Source: a virus
Length of the DNA stretch: 42,753 nt
Virus record (IMG/VR): IMGVR_UViG_3300028829_004742
Location: 1 to 42,753 of that record
Direction: 5' to 3' (one strand)
Part shown: in pieces, positions 30,467 to 39,342 of the stretch
How the letters are laid out: every line of letters starts with the position of its first letter
How positions within the stretch are numbered: position 1 is the stretch's first letter
Position numbers and translations under genes: made by a program
The notes under the pieces: generated by a model
What the model was told of the DNA's origin: nothing
Databases searched by the model: none
The model's input: the letters and a program-made list of their open reading frames with translations, nothing else

Positions 30467-31525
30467 ATGGTTCAAAATCTGAGTCGTCGTGAAACGCTAC
30501 TCAACCGTGGCGTTCAAAACCACATTTTTGGTGCTTTAGAGTCTGAAAACTATGCGGCAGAACAGTTTTCGACGTTGCTGGGCGGTTTGGGCAACGTAAT
30601 GCGCGGGTCATACAGCACAGTTGTTGGTGGCTACCAAAATGAGGTTTCCGAAAATTTAAGTTATTCAACTCTACTAGGCGGCACTTCCAACGTGCTGCTG
30701 GCAGGTGCTGACAATTCAACTGTTGTCGGCGGACAGCAGAACAGTGTTTCTACTTCAGATTCAGCGGCCGTGGTGTCGGGTGAGAGTAACTCTGTAACGT
30801 CGTCTAGTGATTCGGTCACTGTCGGGGGGCTGGAAAACATAATGGATAGTGCCCCTGGATCTGTGAGCCTCGGGGGCGGGCTAAAAGTTTCGGGACAACC
30901 GGTTTCAGGCAACACAACGTCAACAACACGATCTTCTACGATGTTGGGCGGATACGGGAACCTTATTCAAGGCGGTTATCAAGCCGGTATCTTTTCTGCT
31001 TGGCAAAGCGAAATTGATGCCCTGTCAGGTGGGGGAACCACTGAGTTCTCAACTATTTGCGGCGGCACTTCAAACGAAATAAGGTCAGCTAACTCAGGCA
31101 TTCTCGGAGGGCATTCGAACGTCATAAATCAGAGCGGTTACGGTTGGAACGCTATTGTTGGTGGCGGTGAGAACACTATGGCAAACTCACAGTTTTCTGC
31201 AATTGTGGGGGCTGGCGGTTTAAACACTCCTACCCAGATGACGTATGCTAATAGGTGCGTAATTATTGGTGGCGGGTTTCAGTCTTTGACTGGCACCAGT
31301 GGTACTAACACAGAAAATTCAGCAATTCTGGGCGGGATTCTTAACTCTGTAACTCATTCCCGTTCGGTTGCAATTGGTGGCACTGGCCTTTCTAGTGACG
31401 CCACAGACACAGTGTTTATGAGCAAAGTGCATATAGAGAATCTGCCTACTTCTAGTGCTGGTTTGTCGGCAGGAACTTTGTGGGTTAGCGGGACTTCTCC
31501 AAACAAATATGTTCGCATGGCTTAG
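30467..31525 (+). CDS. Second YadA-like beta-roll fibre (352 aa)
   Basis: The protein consists largely of repeated units of about 14-20 residues with a GG-N pattern (TLLGGLGNVMRG, TVVGGYQNEVS, TLLGGTSNVLL, TVVGGQQNSVS, AVVSGESNSV). This is the hallmark of the left-handed beta-roll in trimeric autotransporter heads and phage tail tips. It lacks the coiled-coil shaft of the 755-aa fibre and ends in a short Ser/Gly-rich tip (SSAGLSAGTLWVSG). It would be a second receptor-binding spike. It is AT-richer than the genes around it. Confidence 0.82.
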   Translation: MVQNLSRRETLLNRGVQNHIFGALESENYAAEQFSTLLGGLGNVMRGSYSTVVGGYQNEVSENLSYSTLLGGTSNVLLAGADNSTVVGGQQNSVSTSDSAAVVSGESNSVTSSSDSVTVGGLENIMDSAPGSVSLGGGLKVSGQPVSGNTTSTTRSSTMLGGYGNLIQGGYQAGIFSAWQSEIDALSGGGTTEFSTICGGTSNEIRSANSGILGGHSNVINQSGYGWNAIVGGGENTMANSQFSAIVGAGGLNTPTQMTYANRCVIIGGGFQSLTGTSGTNTENSAILGGILNSVTHSRSVAIGGTGLSSDATDTVFMSKVHIENLPTSSAGLSAGTLWVSGTSPNKYVRMA

Positions 31526-31536
31526 GATAAATATTC

Positions 31537-31911
31537 ATGGATAAAAGAACTGCTACACGTATTCCGTTGCAAACGTTTCGAGACGCGTTCTCTGACGATG
31601 CACGAGAGATCACTGTTGCCCCTCTCCATAAAGGCAGTGATCAGATTGCAACCGGCAACTTGGCGGCGGTTTATTCTGACGGCAGGTTGCTTGGGTTGCT
31701 GGCTTGGAGCGATCTGGTCATGCTTATCAGCGAGACTGACGGAAAGAATTTCGGTTTCTTAAAAGTCCCTGCTAGCACCGGAGATAGCCTCGAGTTGCCC
31801 CCGACTGTAGAGCAGTTGGTCTGGAACTGGCAGGATGCGTTGGACGCTCAAAAAGAAAGCCATTTGTCTGAGATAGCAAAGATTGAATCCGAGATTGCTG
31901 AAGTCCAGTAA
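31537..31911 (+). CDS. Hypothetical protein downstream of fibre (124 aa)
   Basis: The N-terminal part looks like a small beta domain (REITVAPLHKGSDQIATGNLAAVYSDGRLLGLLAWSDLVMLISET). The C-terminus is a coiled coil (DALDAQKESHLSEIAKIESEIAEVQ). No family is recognised. It overlaps the next gene (TAATG). It may be a fibre chaperone or baseplate component, judging only by its neighbours. Confidence 0.7.
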   Translation: MDKRTATRIPLQTFRDAFSDDAREITVAPLHKGSDQIATGNLAAVYSDGRLLGLLAWSDLVMLISETDGKNFGFLKVPASTGDSLELPPTVEQLVWNWQDALDAQKESHLSEIAKIESEIAEVQ

Positions 31912-32036
31912 TGGATCTCGCAGAGCTTTGGGATTTAGTGAAAGACGAGCCAATGGGTCCAAAGGTTGGGTTTGTTTTGGTTACGTTAATTAACCATGTT
32001 GAGGCCATAACTAAGCAGCCTGCGGAAGAAGAGTAA
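31911..32036 (+). CDS. 41-aa protein before TerL
   Basis: The short frame MDLAELWDLVKDEPMGPKVG continues FVLVTLINHVEAITKQPAEEE. It starts by overlapping the previous stop and ends five bases before TerL. It forms one amphipathic-to-hydrophobic helix and an acidic tail. The tight packing supports translation. Function is unknown. Confidence 0.6.
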   Translation: MDLAELWDLVKDEPMGPKVGFVLVTLINHVEAITKQPAEEE

Positions 32037-32040
32037 TTTC

Positions 32041-33657
32041 GTGGATGCTCGGGAAGAGCTTGAGCAAGAGCTTGAGTGGAAACGCTGCGAAGCCAACATC
32101 TTTTATTTCCTTGAGCACTATTGGCATATCAGTGTGCCTGGTTCTTCACCTTTGTTTGAATTGCGCCCTCCACAAATTGACGCTCTTGAAGTTTGGCTCA
32201 CAGGTCAAGATTCCATTTGTTTGAAGGCCAGGCAGATTGGCTGGTCCACCCTGTTTGCAGGTTTTGCTTTTTGGAAAGTGTTTTTTAACGACAACTTTTC
32301 AGTTGGTGCTCTTTCTCGTACTGAGAAAGAAGCACAGAAGCTCCTGAAAAAATCAAAGTACGGGTATGCCCGTTTGCCGGAATGGTTTAAACAGCGCGGT
32401 CCTGCGTTAGACAAAGAAAACCTTTTGGAGTTGACGTTTGATAATGAGTCTCGGATCGAGGCAATGGCTTCCCGTGAGAACGCTGCCCGTGGTGACACAT
32501 TTGCTTTGATTGGTGTTGACGAATGGGCGTTCCTAAATGACCCTGAAGAAGCTTGGGCTTCTATCAAACCTGCTGCTGATATAGGCGGACAGATTATTGG
32601 GATTTCGACAGCTAAAGGCTACGGGAACTGGTTTCATCGTTTCTATAAAGCGGCTGAAGCTGGCAATAATGGTTTTAAGGCCCTGTTCTACAACTGGCAA
32701 TCAGTGCCGGGTCGTGACGAAAAGTGGTATCAGGAACAGACTGTCAGCATGGAGCCTTGGCAGCTTCACCAGGAATTTCCTACGACTGTTGATGAGGCGT
32801 TTGTTTCGTCTGGCGATGTTGTCTATGAGACTGACATGTTGAAGGAACGCATCCAGGTTTTGCATCCGTTGTATGTTGGCAATGTCACTATGACTACACG
32901 TCAAGAAGTGGACATGTCGTTGGCTCCTGATGGGCCAACTTCTGTGTGGGAGTTGCCTCAGCCTGGCATGACGTATGTGATTGGCGCAGACGTCGCTGCT
33001 GGTGTCCCCGATGGCGACTATTCCACTGCGACTGTAATTAAGGCAAACACGAACAAAGTTGTTGCTGTCTTTAGGCAGCGCCTTGTCCCTGAGGATTTTA
33101 GCGAGTCTCTGGATTTACTGGGCCGCTGGTTCAACAACGCTTATCTGGCAGTGGAAAGAAACAATCACGGGATCACGGTATGTCGTGATCTGTCGCAGAA
33201 GTTGCAGTATCCGAATCTGCATTTTCATACGAATGAGAACATCCAACGTTCGTCGTCCCGCAATGTCGGCTTTCAAACAACTGTAGCTACAAAGCCTTTA
33301 CTGGTTAACGAGTTGGGTGCGGCTTTGCGTCGTGGGAAACTCATCATTCATTGCGCAGACACTTTGTCTGAGTTGATTGGTTTTCAGCGCCAGACATCTA
33401 AGTCTGGACAGTATGAAGTGTTTAACGGGTATCCGCATGATGATCTTGTCATGTCCTTAGGCATAGCAAACATGATGCTGTTTGAAGTAAATGTTACGGT
33501 GTCCCAAATTGAGGAAAAGCCTGACGGGTTGACCTGGGACATTTGCGAGCGGATGATGGCTGCTGCGCCTAAGTCTTCAGCGAAGATGATGGCGGGTTAC
33601 AATTACAAACAGAAACCAGAAGAGAATCCGAGGTTTACTGTCTATGGACCAGTGTGA
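32041..33657 (+). CDS. terL: Terminase large subunit (538 aa)
   Basis: This is the packaging motor ATPase-nuclease. Walker A is K63-A-R-Q-I-G-W-S-T. Walker B is F-A-L-I-G-V-D160-E161. The coupling motif is IIGISTAKG (185-193). The C-terminal RNase H-like nuclease has D317 (VIGADVAAG), E372 (AVERNNHG) and D467/D468 (PHDDLVMSLG). GTG is the start, with GGAAGAAGAG in front. It cuts and pumps DNA into the prohead through the portal encoded two genes downstream. It is separated from the TerS candidate by the receptor-binding genes, an unusual order. Confidence 0.95.
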   Translation: MDAREELEQELEWKRCEANIFYFLEHYWHISVPGSSPLFELRPPQIDALEVWLTGQDSICLKARQIGWSTLFAGFAFWKVFFNDNFSVGALSRTEKEAQKLLKKSKYGYARLPEWFKQRGPALDKENLLELTFDNESRIEAMASRENAARGDTFALIGVDEWAFLNDPEEAWASIKPAADIGGQIIGISTAKGYGNWFHRFYKAAEAGNNGFKALFYNWQSVPGRDEKWYQEQTVSMEPWQLHQEFPTTVDEAFVSSGDVVYETDMLKERIQVLHPLYVGNVTMTTRQEVDMSLAPDGPTSVWELPQPGMTYVIGADVAAGVPDGDYSTATVIKANTNKVVAVFRQRLVPEDFSESLDLLGRWFNNAYLAVERNNHGITVCRDLSQKLQYPNLHFHTNENIQRSSSRNVGFQTTVATKPLLVNELGAALRRGKLIIHCADTLSELIGFQRQTSKSGQYEVFNGYPHDDLVMSLGIANMMLFEVNVTVSQIEEKPDGLTWDICERMMAAAPKSSAKMMAGYNYKQKPEENPRFTVYGPV

Positions 33658-33910
33658 ATGTGGCAAAAAGTACTTAGACGAGCACGGGCATGGTTTGTGT
33701 TTTGGCTGCAAGGTGCAGGGTGTCTCGTTTGGGAAGGTGCCTCAAGGCCCATCTAAGTATTTTCAAGAAAAACAAGAGATAGAGACTGCGGCTGCAAAGG
33801 GTATTGAGGTTGAGCGGGTAGACCCGAACATGCCTGATATCCGTGACAAGCCAAAACAGAAGTTGAAGCGACCTAAGAAAGTCGAGGAGATGGCTCATGG
33901 CCGATTCTAA
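33644..33910 (+). CDS. Zinc-ribbon protein between TerL and portal (88 aa)
   Basis: The N-terminus has C4-x-C6 and C19-x2-C22 (CECGKKYLDEHGHGLCFGC), a small treble-clef or ribbon zinc site. The rest is Lys/Pro-rich and basic (PKQKLKRPKKVEEMAHG). It overlaps TerL by 14 bases and the portal by 14. Proteins of this kind between terminase and portal occur in several phages and may contact the motor or DNA, but no function is proven. Confidence 0.8.
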   Translation: MDQCECGKKYLDEHGHGLCFGCKVQGVSFGKVPQGPSKYFQEKQEIETAAAKGIEVERVDPNMPDIRDKPKQKLKRPKKVEEMAHGRF

Positions 33911-35996
33911 TAGTGTGATGGCTGGTGTGGTCCCTTCTGAGGCTGTTCCTGAAAAATGGCAAAAGCGTTTGGCGAAGTATCGGGGTGAGATTCAGGCTTC
34001 AAAAGCGTTTATGATTGATGAGTTTTATTGGGAGAAGTGGCGGGATTTCAATTTGATGTATGCGGATCAGCTGCGTACTTCAGATGACCCGGACATTGAC
34101 ATGGTTGATGTGCCTATCGCTTTCTCCAACATAAACATTTTGCGTTCAGCGACAACAGTGTCCAATCCTGAGTTCACGGTTTCACCGAGGAACAGGACGT
34201 CGTATCTCCCTGCCGCTTTTTGTGAAGCGGCTTTGAATCATGAGTGGGACCACGGCGATTTCCAAGATGAGATCCGTGACGCTGTGGACGACTTCCTCAT
34301 TTCGGGTAACTGTTGGCTAAAGACTTCCTATGAGCTTTCCACTCACGGGGATCGGGATGAGATTCCAGCATTGTCTGCCGAGCAGCAGCCTTCGTACACG
34401 TCGTTTGACACCCCAGGTTTTAGCGTGGCGTTTGATGAGCTTGTCGAGCGTTCCCGAAAAGCCCATTCTCAAATTACTCTTGGCGGGTCCGAGTTGCCCC
34501 CTAATTCCGAGTTGGCCCGCCAGTTGCGGGAGCACGGCACTTTGATCTTGCAGGACCGGGCAATCCTTGAGAAGGTGTCCCCTTTCGACATGCTCGTTGA
34601 TTCTTCTGCGACGTCTTTGAAGAACGCCCAGTGGGTCGCCCAGCGTGTGCCTGTGCGTATGGATGTGGCTGAGGACAACAAGAAGTGGCCTGCCCGTGTG
34701 CGTGCTCAGTTGTCTGCTGGACGTAAGTCGATTGCTGAGGAAGATGACACTCATGCTGGTGGGGCGGTTTTAAATGATAGCCCTAACTTCAATATCACTG
34801 AGGGCGGCACGAAGCAAGAATGGGTTATTATCTGGGAGTTCTACGATCTTCACACTGGCGAGTGGTGTGTGTTCGCTGACGATCTGGCTGACGATTTCTT
34901 GGTGCGCCCTGAGGTGGCCCCGCACAAGTTTGGTCACCCGTTTGTGTTCAAGAAGAACTATTCGGTGCCGAACAAGTTCTATGGCATTGGTGAGATCGAG
35001 AAGATCAAGTCTTTGCAGATTGAGATGAATAAGGCCCGTAGTCAGCTGATTAATGACCGTAAGGGCAACAAGCGTAAGTACATGGTGCAGGCGAAGTATC
35101 TGGCTGATTCGAGGAATTCGAATCTGCGTGAAGTGCTGGTTTCTGATGAGGACAATCTGATTGCGTCTGTGGAGTTGGATAACAAGGACACTCTCGAGTC
35201 GATCATCGCACGGGTGCCTTCAGCTGTCATTGATCCCGATTTGTACAACATCACGGCGATTGTGAAGGGCGACATTAACGAGACGACTGGCATTACTGAG
35301 TATCAGCGTGGCGGCACTTCGTCTGGCTCTGCGACTGCTACTGAGGCTTCTATTGTGAACGATGGGGCTCAGGCCCGAATGCGGGAGAAGCAAGGCAAGA
35401 TTGAGATGCTGATGCGGGATTGTGCCCGGAAGCTGGTCATGTTGAAGCAGCAGTATCAGACTGCGGAGAAGACGCTTCGTATTGTTGTTGGCGGCAATTC
35501 TTCTTCTTCGAAAAGGTTCTTGGACAAGCTCGAGGCTTTAGGTCTTGACCCTGTTGAGGAGTACGGCGGCGATTACAGCGATGTGAGCCCTACTGAGCTT
35601 TACGTGAAGTATGGGCGTGAACATATTGCGGGCGAGTTTGATTTGGAGATCGAGGTTGGGTCTTCTGCTGCGTTCAATGTGACGGAGCGTCGTCGTGCGG
35701 CTCAGGAACTAATGGGTGTCGTCGGCCCGTTGTTGGAATCTGGTCTGTTTGATGTTCAGGCTGTGATGAAGTATGTGATCAAGAACGGGTTCAATATCCC
35801 GAATGCGGAGCAGTTCTTGGCGAAGCCTCAGGAGGCGGAGCAGGGGCCTCAGGGTCAGCCGTATTCTCCTGACGGTCAGGGTCAGGGTCAGCCTTCTGTG
35901 CCTGGTGGCGTGTTGCCTCCGGGCGGTGGAATCCCGCAGTCTCAGGTTGGCGGGCAGTATCCGGGGCAGGCAACTGAGATGCAAGTTCCGCTCTAA
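33897..35996 (+). CDS. Portal protein (699 aa)
   Basis: The size, position after TerL and before scaffold/capsid, and segments typical of large podovirus portals support this. These include FYWEKWRDFNLMYADQLRTSD, PIAFSNINILRSATTVSNPEF, the wing-stem FKKNYSVPNKFYGIGEIEKIKSLQIEMNKARSQL and the crown-like helices further on. The last 60 residues are Gly/Gln/Pro-rich (GQGQGQPSVPGG). Twelve subunits would form the DNA entry ring at one capsid vertex. It is larger than the T7 portal (about 536 aa) and close to the P22 type (725 aa). Confidence 0.85.
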   Translation: MADSNSVMAGVVPSEAVPEKWQKRLAKYRGEIQASKAFMIDEFYWEKWRDFNLMYADQLRTSDDPDIDMVDVPIAFSNINILRSATTVSNPEFTVSPRNRTSYLPAAFCEAALNHEWDHGDFQDEIRDAVDDFLISGNCWLKTSYELSTHGDRDEIPALSAEQQPSYTSFDTPGFSVAFDELVERSRKAHSQITLGGSELPPNSELARQLREHGTLILQDRAILEKVSPFDMLVDSSATSLKNAQWVAQRVPVRMDVAEDNKKWPARVRAQLSAGRKSIAEEDDTHAGGAVLNDSPNFNITEGGTKQEWVIIWEFYDLHTGEWCVFADDLADDFLVRPEVAPHKFGHPFVFKKNYSVPNKFYGIGEIEKIKSLQIEMNKARSQLINDRKGNKRKYMVQAKYLADSRNSNLREVLVSDEDNLIASVELDNKDTLESIIARVPSAVIDPDLYNITAIVKGDINETTGITEYQRGGTSSGSATATEASIVNDGAQARMREKQGKIEMLMRDCARKLVMLKQQYQTAEKTLRIVVGGNSSSSKRFLDKLEALGLDPVEEYGGDYSDVSPTELYVKYGREHIAGEFDLEIEVGSSAAFNVTERRRAAQELMGVVGPLLESGLFDVQAVMKYVIKNGFNIPNAEQFLAKPQEAEQGPQGQPYSPDGQGQGQPSVPGGVLPPGGGIPQSQVGGQYPGQATEMQVPL

Positions 35997-36007
35997 TTTG
36001 TTTACTG

Positions 36008-36036
36008 TTGAGTTTTCGTTGATTTTCATGTAATAC
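36008..36036 (+). promoter_or_regulatory. Putative promoter before scaffold and capsid genes
   Basis: TTGAGT, a 17-base spacer and TAATAC lie in the only sizeable gap (76 bases) of the structural gene block. Five of six -10 positions match the sigma70 consensus. A start at about 36043 would give a short leader and boost scaffold and major capsid, the proteins needed in most copies. Confidence 0.55.
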
Positions 36037-36072
36037 TGGGGTCTCGAACACTCTTACGACAGAGGATGCCCC

Positions 36073-36855
36073 TTGTCTGGACAAGCAATCACTGAAGACT
36101 CGAACCCTTCCGATACAACCTTCCAACAGCAACCGCGTTTTAATGACCTCCCTACCCAAGCTAATTCGAATAGTTTGGATCCGGAGACAATCGTTACCGT
36201 CAAGATTGATGGCGTGGAAAAGCAAATCCCTTTAAGGGAAGCGCTTAGCGGATATGCGGCTCATTCTAAGGTCACTCAGGTGACTCAGGAAATGGCTGCA
36301 TATAAAGTGAAGGCGAAGCAATTGGACACGTTTGTTGACCATCTGAATTCAGATCCTCATGGGATGCTGCAAGATTTGGCTGGCAAATTGAAGGTCAAAG
36401 TTGAATTTCCAGGTTCTTCGAATGCGAATGCACCTGATGACGATTACCCTGATGAGGTGTCGGCGGAAGTTGCCCTAGCAAATGAGAGAAGGATTGCGGC
36501 TTTAGAGGCTGCGATGACTTCTCAAGCCCAAATAAGTGAGACAGAGAAAACGATCTCGAGACTCCAGGCTGAACACGGGGACGCTTTCCGTCCTGAGGCG
36601 ACAATGGCTTATGCCACCGCTCATCCGGGTTTGAGTTTGGAGCAAGCGCATAAGTTGATGATGTACGAGTCGGGTGGGGCTGTTGCTCCTCCGGTTTCGG
36701 ATGCCACGGCTAATGCGGGCATTCTTTCCGGTATTGCTCCTGGTTCGCCTACTAACCAGGGTGCTCCTCCGGTGCCTGAGCGTGCTGCTCCTGAGTCTGT
36801 GCGTGACGCATTTACTCGTGCTGCTGCTCTTGAAGGCATTCAGATCGGCGTCTAA
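36073..36855 (+). CDS. Scaffolding protein (260 aa)
   Basis: The segment VKIDGVEKQIPLREALSGYAAHSKVTQ is the conserved short domain of many phage scaffold proteins. It is followed by a helical, charged region with coiled-coil character (EVALANERRIAALEAAMTSQAQISETEKTISRLQAEHG) and a Pro/Ala-rich end. TTG is the start, with AGAGGA seven bases upstream. The ATG just before is out of frame. The protein would guide capsid assembly and leave or be degraded before packaging. Immediately upstream of the major capsid gene. Confidence 0.85.
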   Translation: MSGQAITEDSNPSDTTFQQQPRFNDLPTQANSNSLDPETIVTVKIDGVEKQIPLREALSGYAAHSKVTQVTQEMAAYKVKAKQLDTFVDHLNSDPHGMLQDLAGKLKVKVEFPGSSNANAPDDDYPDEVSAEVALANERRIAALEAAMTSQAQISETEKTISRLQAEHGDAFRPEATMAYATAHPGLSLEQAHKLMMYESGGAVAPPVSDATANAGILSGIAPGSPTNQGAPPVPERAAPESVRDAFTRAAALEGIQIGV

Positions 36856-36894
36856 ATCTTCTTGTTTGGGTCCTCTTAAAGAAGGATGCCAACA

Positions 36895-37920
36895 ATGGCT
36901 TTCGGTAACTCAAGTTTTGACGTAATTGCGTCGACCACACTTCAAGAATACGCTCCCAAGCTGGCTGACAACATTTTTGAAAGCCAGCCTTTCATGCAAT
37001 GGATTCAGGCCGGTGGCCGAATGGTGAACTGGGATGGCGGTCGAACTATTGTTGAGCCGCTCATGTCAGGTACTAACACCACGACTGCGGTTTACAACGG
37101 TTATGACACTCTCCCAACGGCTGCTTCTGCCGGTATCACAGCTGCTGAGTACAACCTCAAGCAAGCTGCTACTGGTATCACCATTTCTGGTGAGGAAGAA
37201 GAACTCAACTCTGGTTCTCCTGAGCAGGTAATCAATCTGCTTGAAGCGAAGATCATGCAGGCGCAGGAATCTGCTGTCCAGTTCTTTGACGAGATGTTTA
37301 TTACTTCGGATGGCAGTGGTAACTCCGGCAAGGACTGGCAGGGTCTCGAGGTCCTCGTGGGTGGAGAACTTGTTTCTCCTATCTGCGGTGGCATTGACGC
37401 TTCTGATTCTGACAACGCCTGGTGGCGTTCAGAGATCAGCGATGGCGGCTACGGCGTCTGGGCTGACCCTGCTGGTAACAACAGTGCTGGTGCTGCTCCT
37501 GCTGCACGTGCGCTTCTCCTTTCGGAGATGACGAACGTCTACAACACGATCAGTGATGGTCAGGATCAGCCTGGTCTTATCCTTACTACTCAGGGTCTTT
37601 ACGAGTCTTACAATGCGCTTCTTGCCCCGCAACAGCGTTTTATGGACCCGAAGACTGCTGATGCTGGTTTCACGAACCTCATGTTCATGGGCACGCCTAT
37701 CGTCTATGACGATTATGTGGGTGCTGGTGAAATGTATTTCCTGAACCACAACAACGGCTATATCAAGCTTCGCAAGTCGCCTCGTCGTTGGTTCAATACC
37801 ACTCCATTCATGCGTCCGTACAATCAGGATGCGAAGGTCGCTCAGATCCTCATGATGGGTGAGTTGGTTATTAACAACCGTCGTCGTCAAGGTCTGATGT
37901 CGAACCTGATTCCAAGCTAA
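36895..37920 (+). CDS. Major capsid protein, HK97 fold (341 aa)
   Basis: The sequence FDVIASTTLQEYAPKLADNIFESQPFMQWIQAGGRMVNWDGG, the central LEAKIMQAQESAVQFFDEMF helix, and the C-terminal GQDQPGLILTTQGLYESYNALL and MFMGTPIVYDDYVGAGEMYFLN strands are typical of HK97-fold capsid proteins of podoviruses. The ATG at 36895 is chosen because AAGGA sits at ideal distance. An in-frame ATG three codons earlier has none. The codon usage is more biased towards C-ending codons than in its neighbours, as expected for a highly expressed gene. Confidence 0.9.
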   Translation: MAFGNSSFDVIASTTLQEYAPKLADNIFESQPFMQWIQAGGRMVNWDGGRTIVEPLMSGTNTTTAVYNGYDTLPTAASAGITAAEYNLKQAATGITISGEEEELNSGSPEQVINLLEAKIMQAQESAVQFFDEMFITSDGSGNSGKDWQGLEVLVGGELVSPICGGIDASDSDNAWWRSEISDGGYGVWADPAGNNSAGAAPAARALLLSEMTNVYNTISDGQDQPGLILTTQGLYESYNALLAPQQRFMDPKTADAGFTNLMFMGTPIVYDDYVGAGEMYFLNHNNGYIKLRKSPRRWFNTTPFMRPYNQDAKVAQILMMGELVINNRRRQGLMSNLIPS

Positions 37921-37929
37921 GGAACCCTT

Positions 37930-38343
37930 ATGGCCCTAGTCATTAAAGCAACTGACGCAAACGAGAACCCTGGTACTTCTGTGGGTGCTTCGACTGAACG
38001 ACGGGGTTTGGGCGGTCATGCGATTCATGGCGTGTCCAACTTCTGGTTCCAGTCGGTCCTTGTCGATCTTGAACTTTCTGCGTACGAAACAGGCGGAATC
38101 CCTCTTATTGGGACTCCCAACCTGGTCGGTATGACGAGGGTTTATGACATGTACGTGATGGGCAGCAAGGACCCTTACGGTGTGAATGATGCAGCCCCTC
38201 CGGCTGGTATCACTTTCACTCTTGACAATTCTGATGTCACGAATCCTCTTCTAAAGATGGATTTGGTTGGCGGTGAGGTCGCTAATGCGGCTACTCAAGC
38301 CGCTGGTGTTGATGTTTGGATTATTCTCGGCGGTCTCCGTTGA
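37930..38343 (+). CDS. Head decoration-like protein (137 aa)
   Basis: A small beta-rich protein (GLGGHAIHGVSNFWFQSVLVDLELSAYETGG, VGMTRVYDMYVMGS, GVDVWIILGG) directly after the major capsid gene, the standard place for head cement or decoration proteins. No catalytic motif. Function is given by position and size. An AAGGAACC ribosome site precedes the ATG. Confidence 0.7.
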   Translation: MALVIKATDANENPGTSVGASTERRGLGGHAIHGVSNFWFQSVLVDLELSAYETGGIPLIGTPNLVGMTRVYDMYVMGSKDPYGVNDAAPPAGITFTLDNSDVTNPLLKMDLVGGEVANAATQAAGVDVWIILGGLR

Positions 38344-38603
38344 GCCTTTACTATGAGGACTCCGTTCATTGGTCCTCTGGTGCTGTCCCTGTTGACTCCG
38401 GCCCCACTGGTTCAGTGGCGGTCGGGGCGACAGGGGTCGGTGCTGGTGTTGCTGTGCCTGACGCAGGTGCGTTGAGCTGCAACGGTCGAAATTCCAGCAA
38501 TCAGAGATGCGGCAAAGGTACTGAAGCGTTGTGTGAAGAACACAAAGAATTGATGGGACAACATGTCTTTGCCACAAACAGGCGCCGCTACAACAACCTA
38601 TGA
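38340..38603 (+). CDS. Probable small zinc protein with TTG start (87 aa)
   Basis: A frame between the decoration-like and adaptor genes encodes LYYEDSVHWSSGAVPVDSG and a Gly/Ala/Val-rich middle. It ends with C-N-G-R...R-C-G-K-G...L-C-E-E-H, a clear four-ligand zinc pattern. The only suitable start is TTG, overlapping the upstream stop (TTGA). It then overlaps the next gene by 41 bases, more than usual here. The zinc pattern and lack of a gap otherwise support it. An untranslated spacer is the alternative. Confidence 0.55.
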   Translation: MSLYYEDSVHWSSGAVPVDSGPTGSVAVGATGVGAGVAVPDAGALSCNGRNSSNQRCGKGTEALCEEHKELMGQHVFATNRRRYNNL

Positions 38604-39342
38604 TCAAGTTCGTGACTGGGTAAGTGAGGCGGCAGGGTTCGATAACACGAACCCGCTAGAAATAGAGTTAGTCAACGTGTTGATGCTGAATGCGTTGCAG
38701 CAGGTGTATGCACAGGTTTGGGATCACCGCTTCTACCAGTATGAATGGCAGTTTGACATTCTTGCTGGCGACTATGTGCCGGAAACGTCACCGGGTGTCC
38801 CTGGGACTACTTCCACGATTTTTGACCCGATGTTTAAGGTCATTAACAAGTTCATGCAGGTGTCTGATGGGGCAGAGCTTTGGGAAGCGGAGTCTTTCCC
38901 GGCTCAAGCAACTGCGCTGCCAGATGACACTCCGGCTGCTACCCGTGTCGAGTGGAAAGCCTGGGGTGACCAGTTCGCCATCTCTGTAGCCCCTGCGGTC
39001 ACTGAGTCTTACCGGGTGTTCGGGTACCGGGAATTGGATCGCATCCTGTTCACGGACCATCCCACTAATCCTGGCGAGATTGTTTGGGAGCTTGTAGACC
39101 TGCCCGCTGAAACCCATGACGTGTACCAGAAACTCATTCTGGGTTTCTTGTATGCGGCAGTGGATGATTTGGCTGCGTCGGCTCATTGGATTCGTGTGGC
39201 TTCAGATGAACTTGCATCCATCCTGAACCCGAATGATGGGAAGTCTACGAACAGGGTTCCTCAGGACACGCAGATATTGAAGATGGGTGGCACTCCTACC
39301 CGCACTTCTGCTCGTAACTATTTCGGTTTGTTGGGCACCTGA
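38563..39342 (+). CDS. Head-tail adaptor / tail tubular A-like protein (259 aa)
   Basis: An N-terminal helical stretch DQVRDWVSEAAGFDNTNPLEIELVNVLMLNALQQVYAQVWDHRFYQYEW resembles the start of podovirus adaptors (T7 gp11, P22 gp4-type ring proteins). Beta strands (FDILAGDYVPETSPG, ESYRVFGYRELDRILF) and a closing helix (YQKLILGFLYAAVDDLAASAHWIRVASDELASIL) follow. It should form the ring between portal and tail nozzle. Its TGA overlaps the next ATG. Confidence 0.75.
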   Translation: MSLPQTGAATTTYDQVRDWVSEAAGFDNTNPLEIELVNVLMLNALQQVYAQVWDHRFYQYEWQFDILAGDYVPETSPGVPGTTSTIFDPMFKVINKFMQVSDGAELWEAESFPAQATALPDDTPAATRVEWKAWGDQFAISVAPAVTESYRVFGYRELDRILFTDHPTNPGEIVWELVDLPAETHDVYQKLILGFLYAAVDDLAASAHWIRVASDELASILNPNDGKSTNRVPQDTQILKMGGTPTRTSARNYFGLLGT

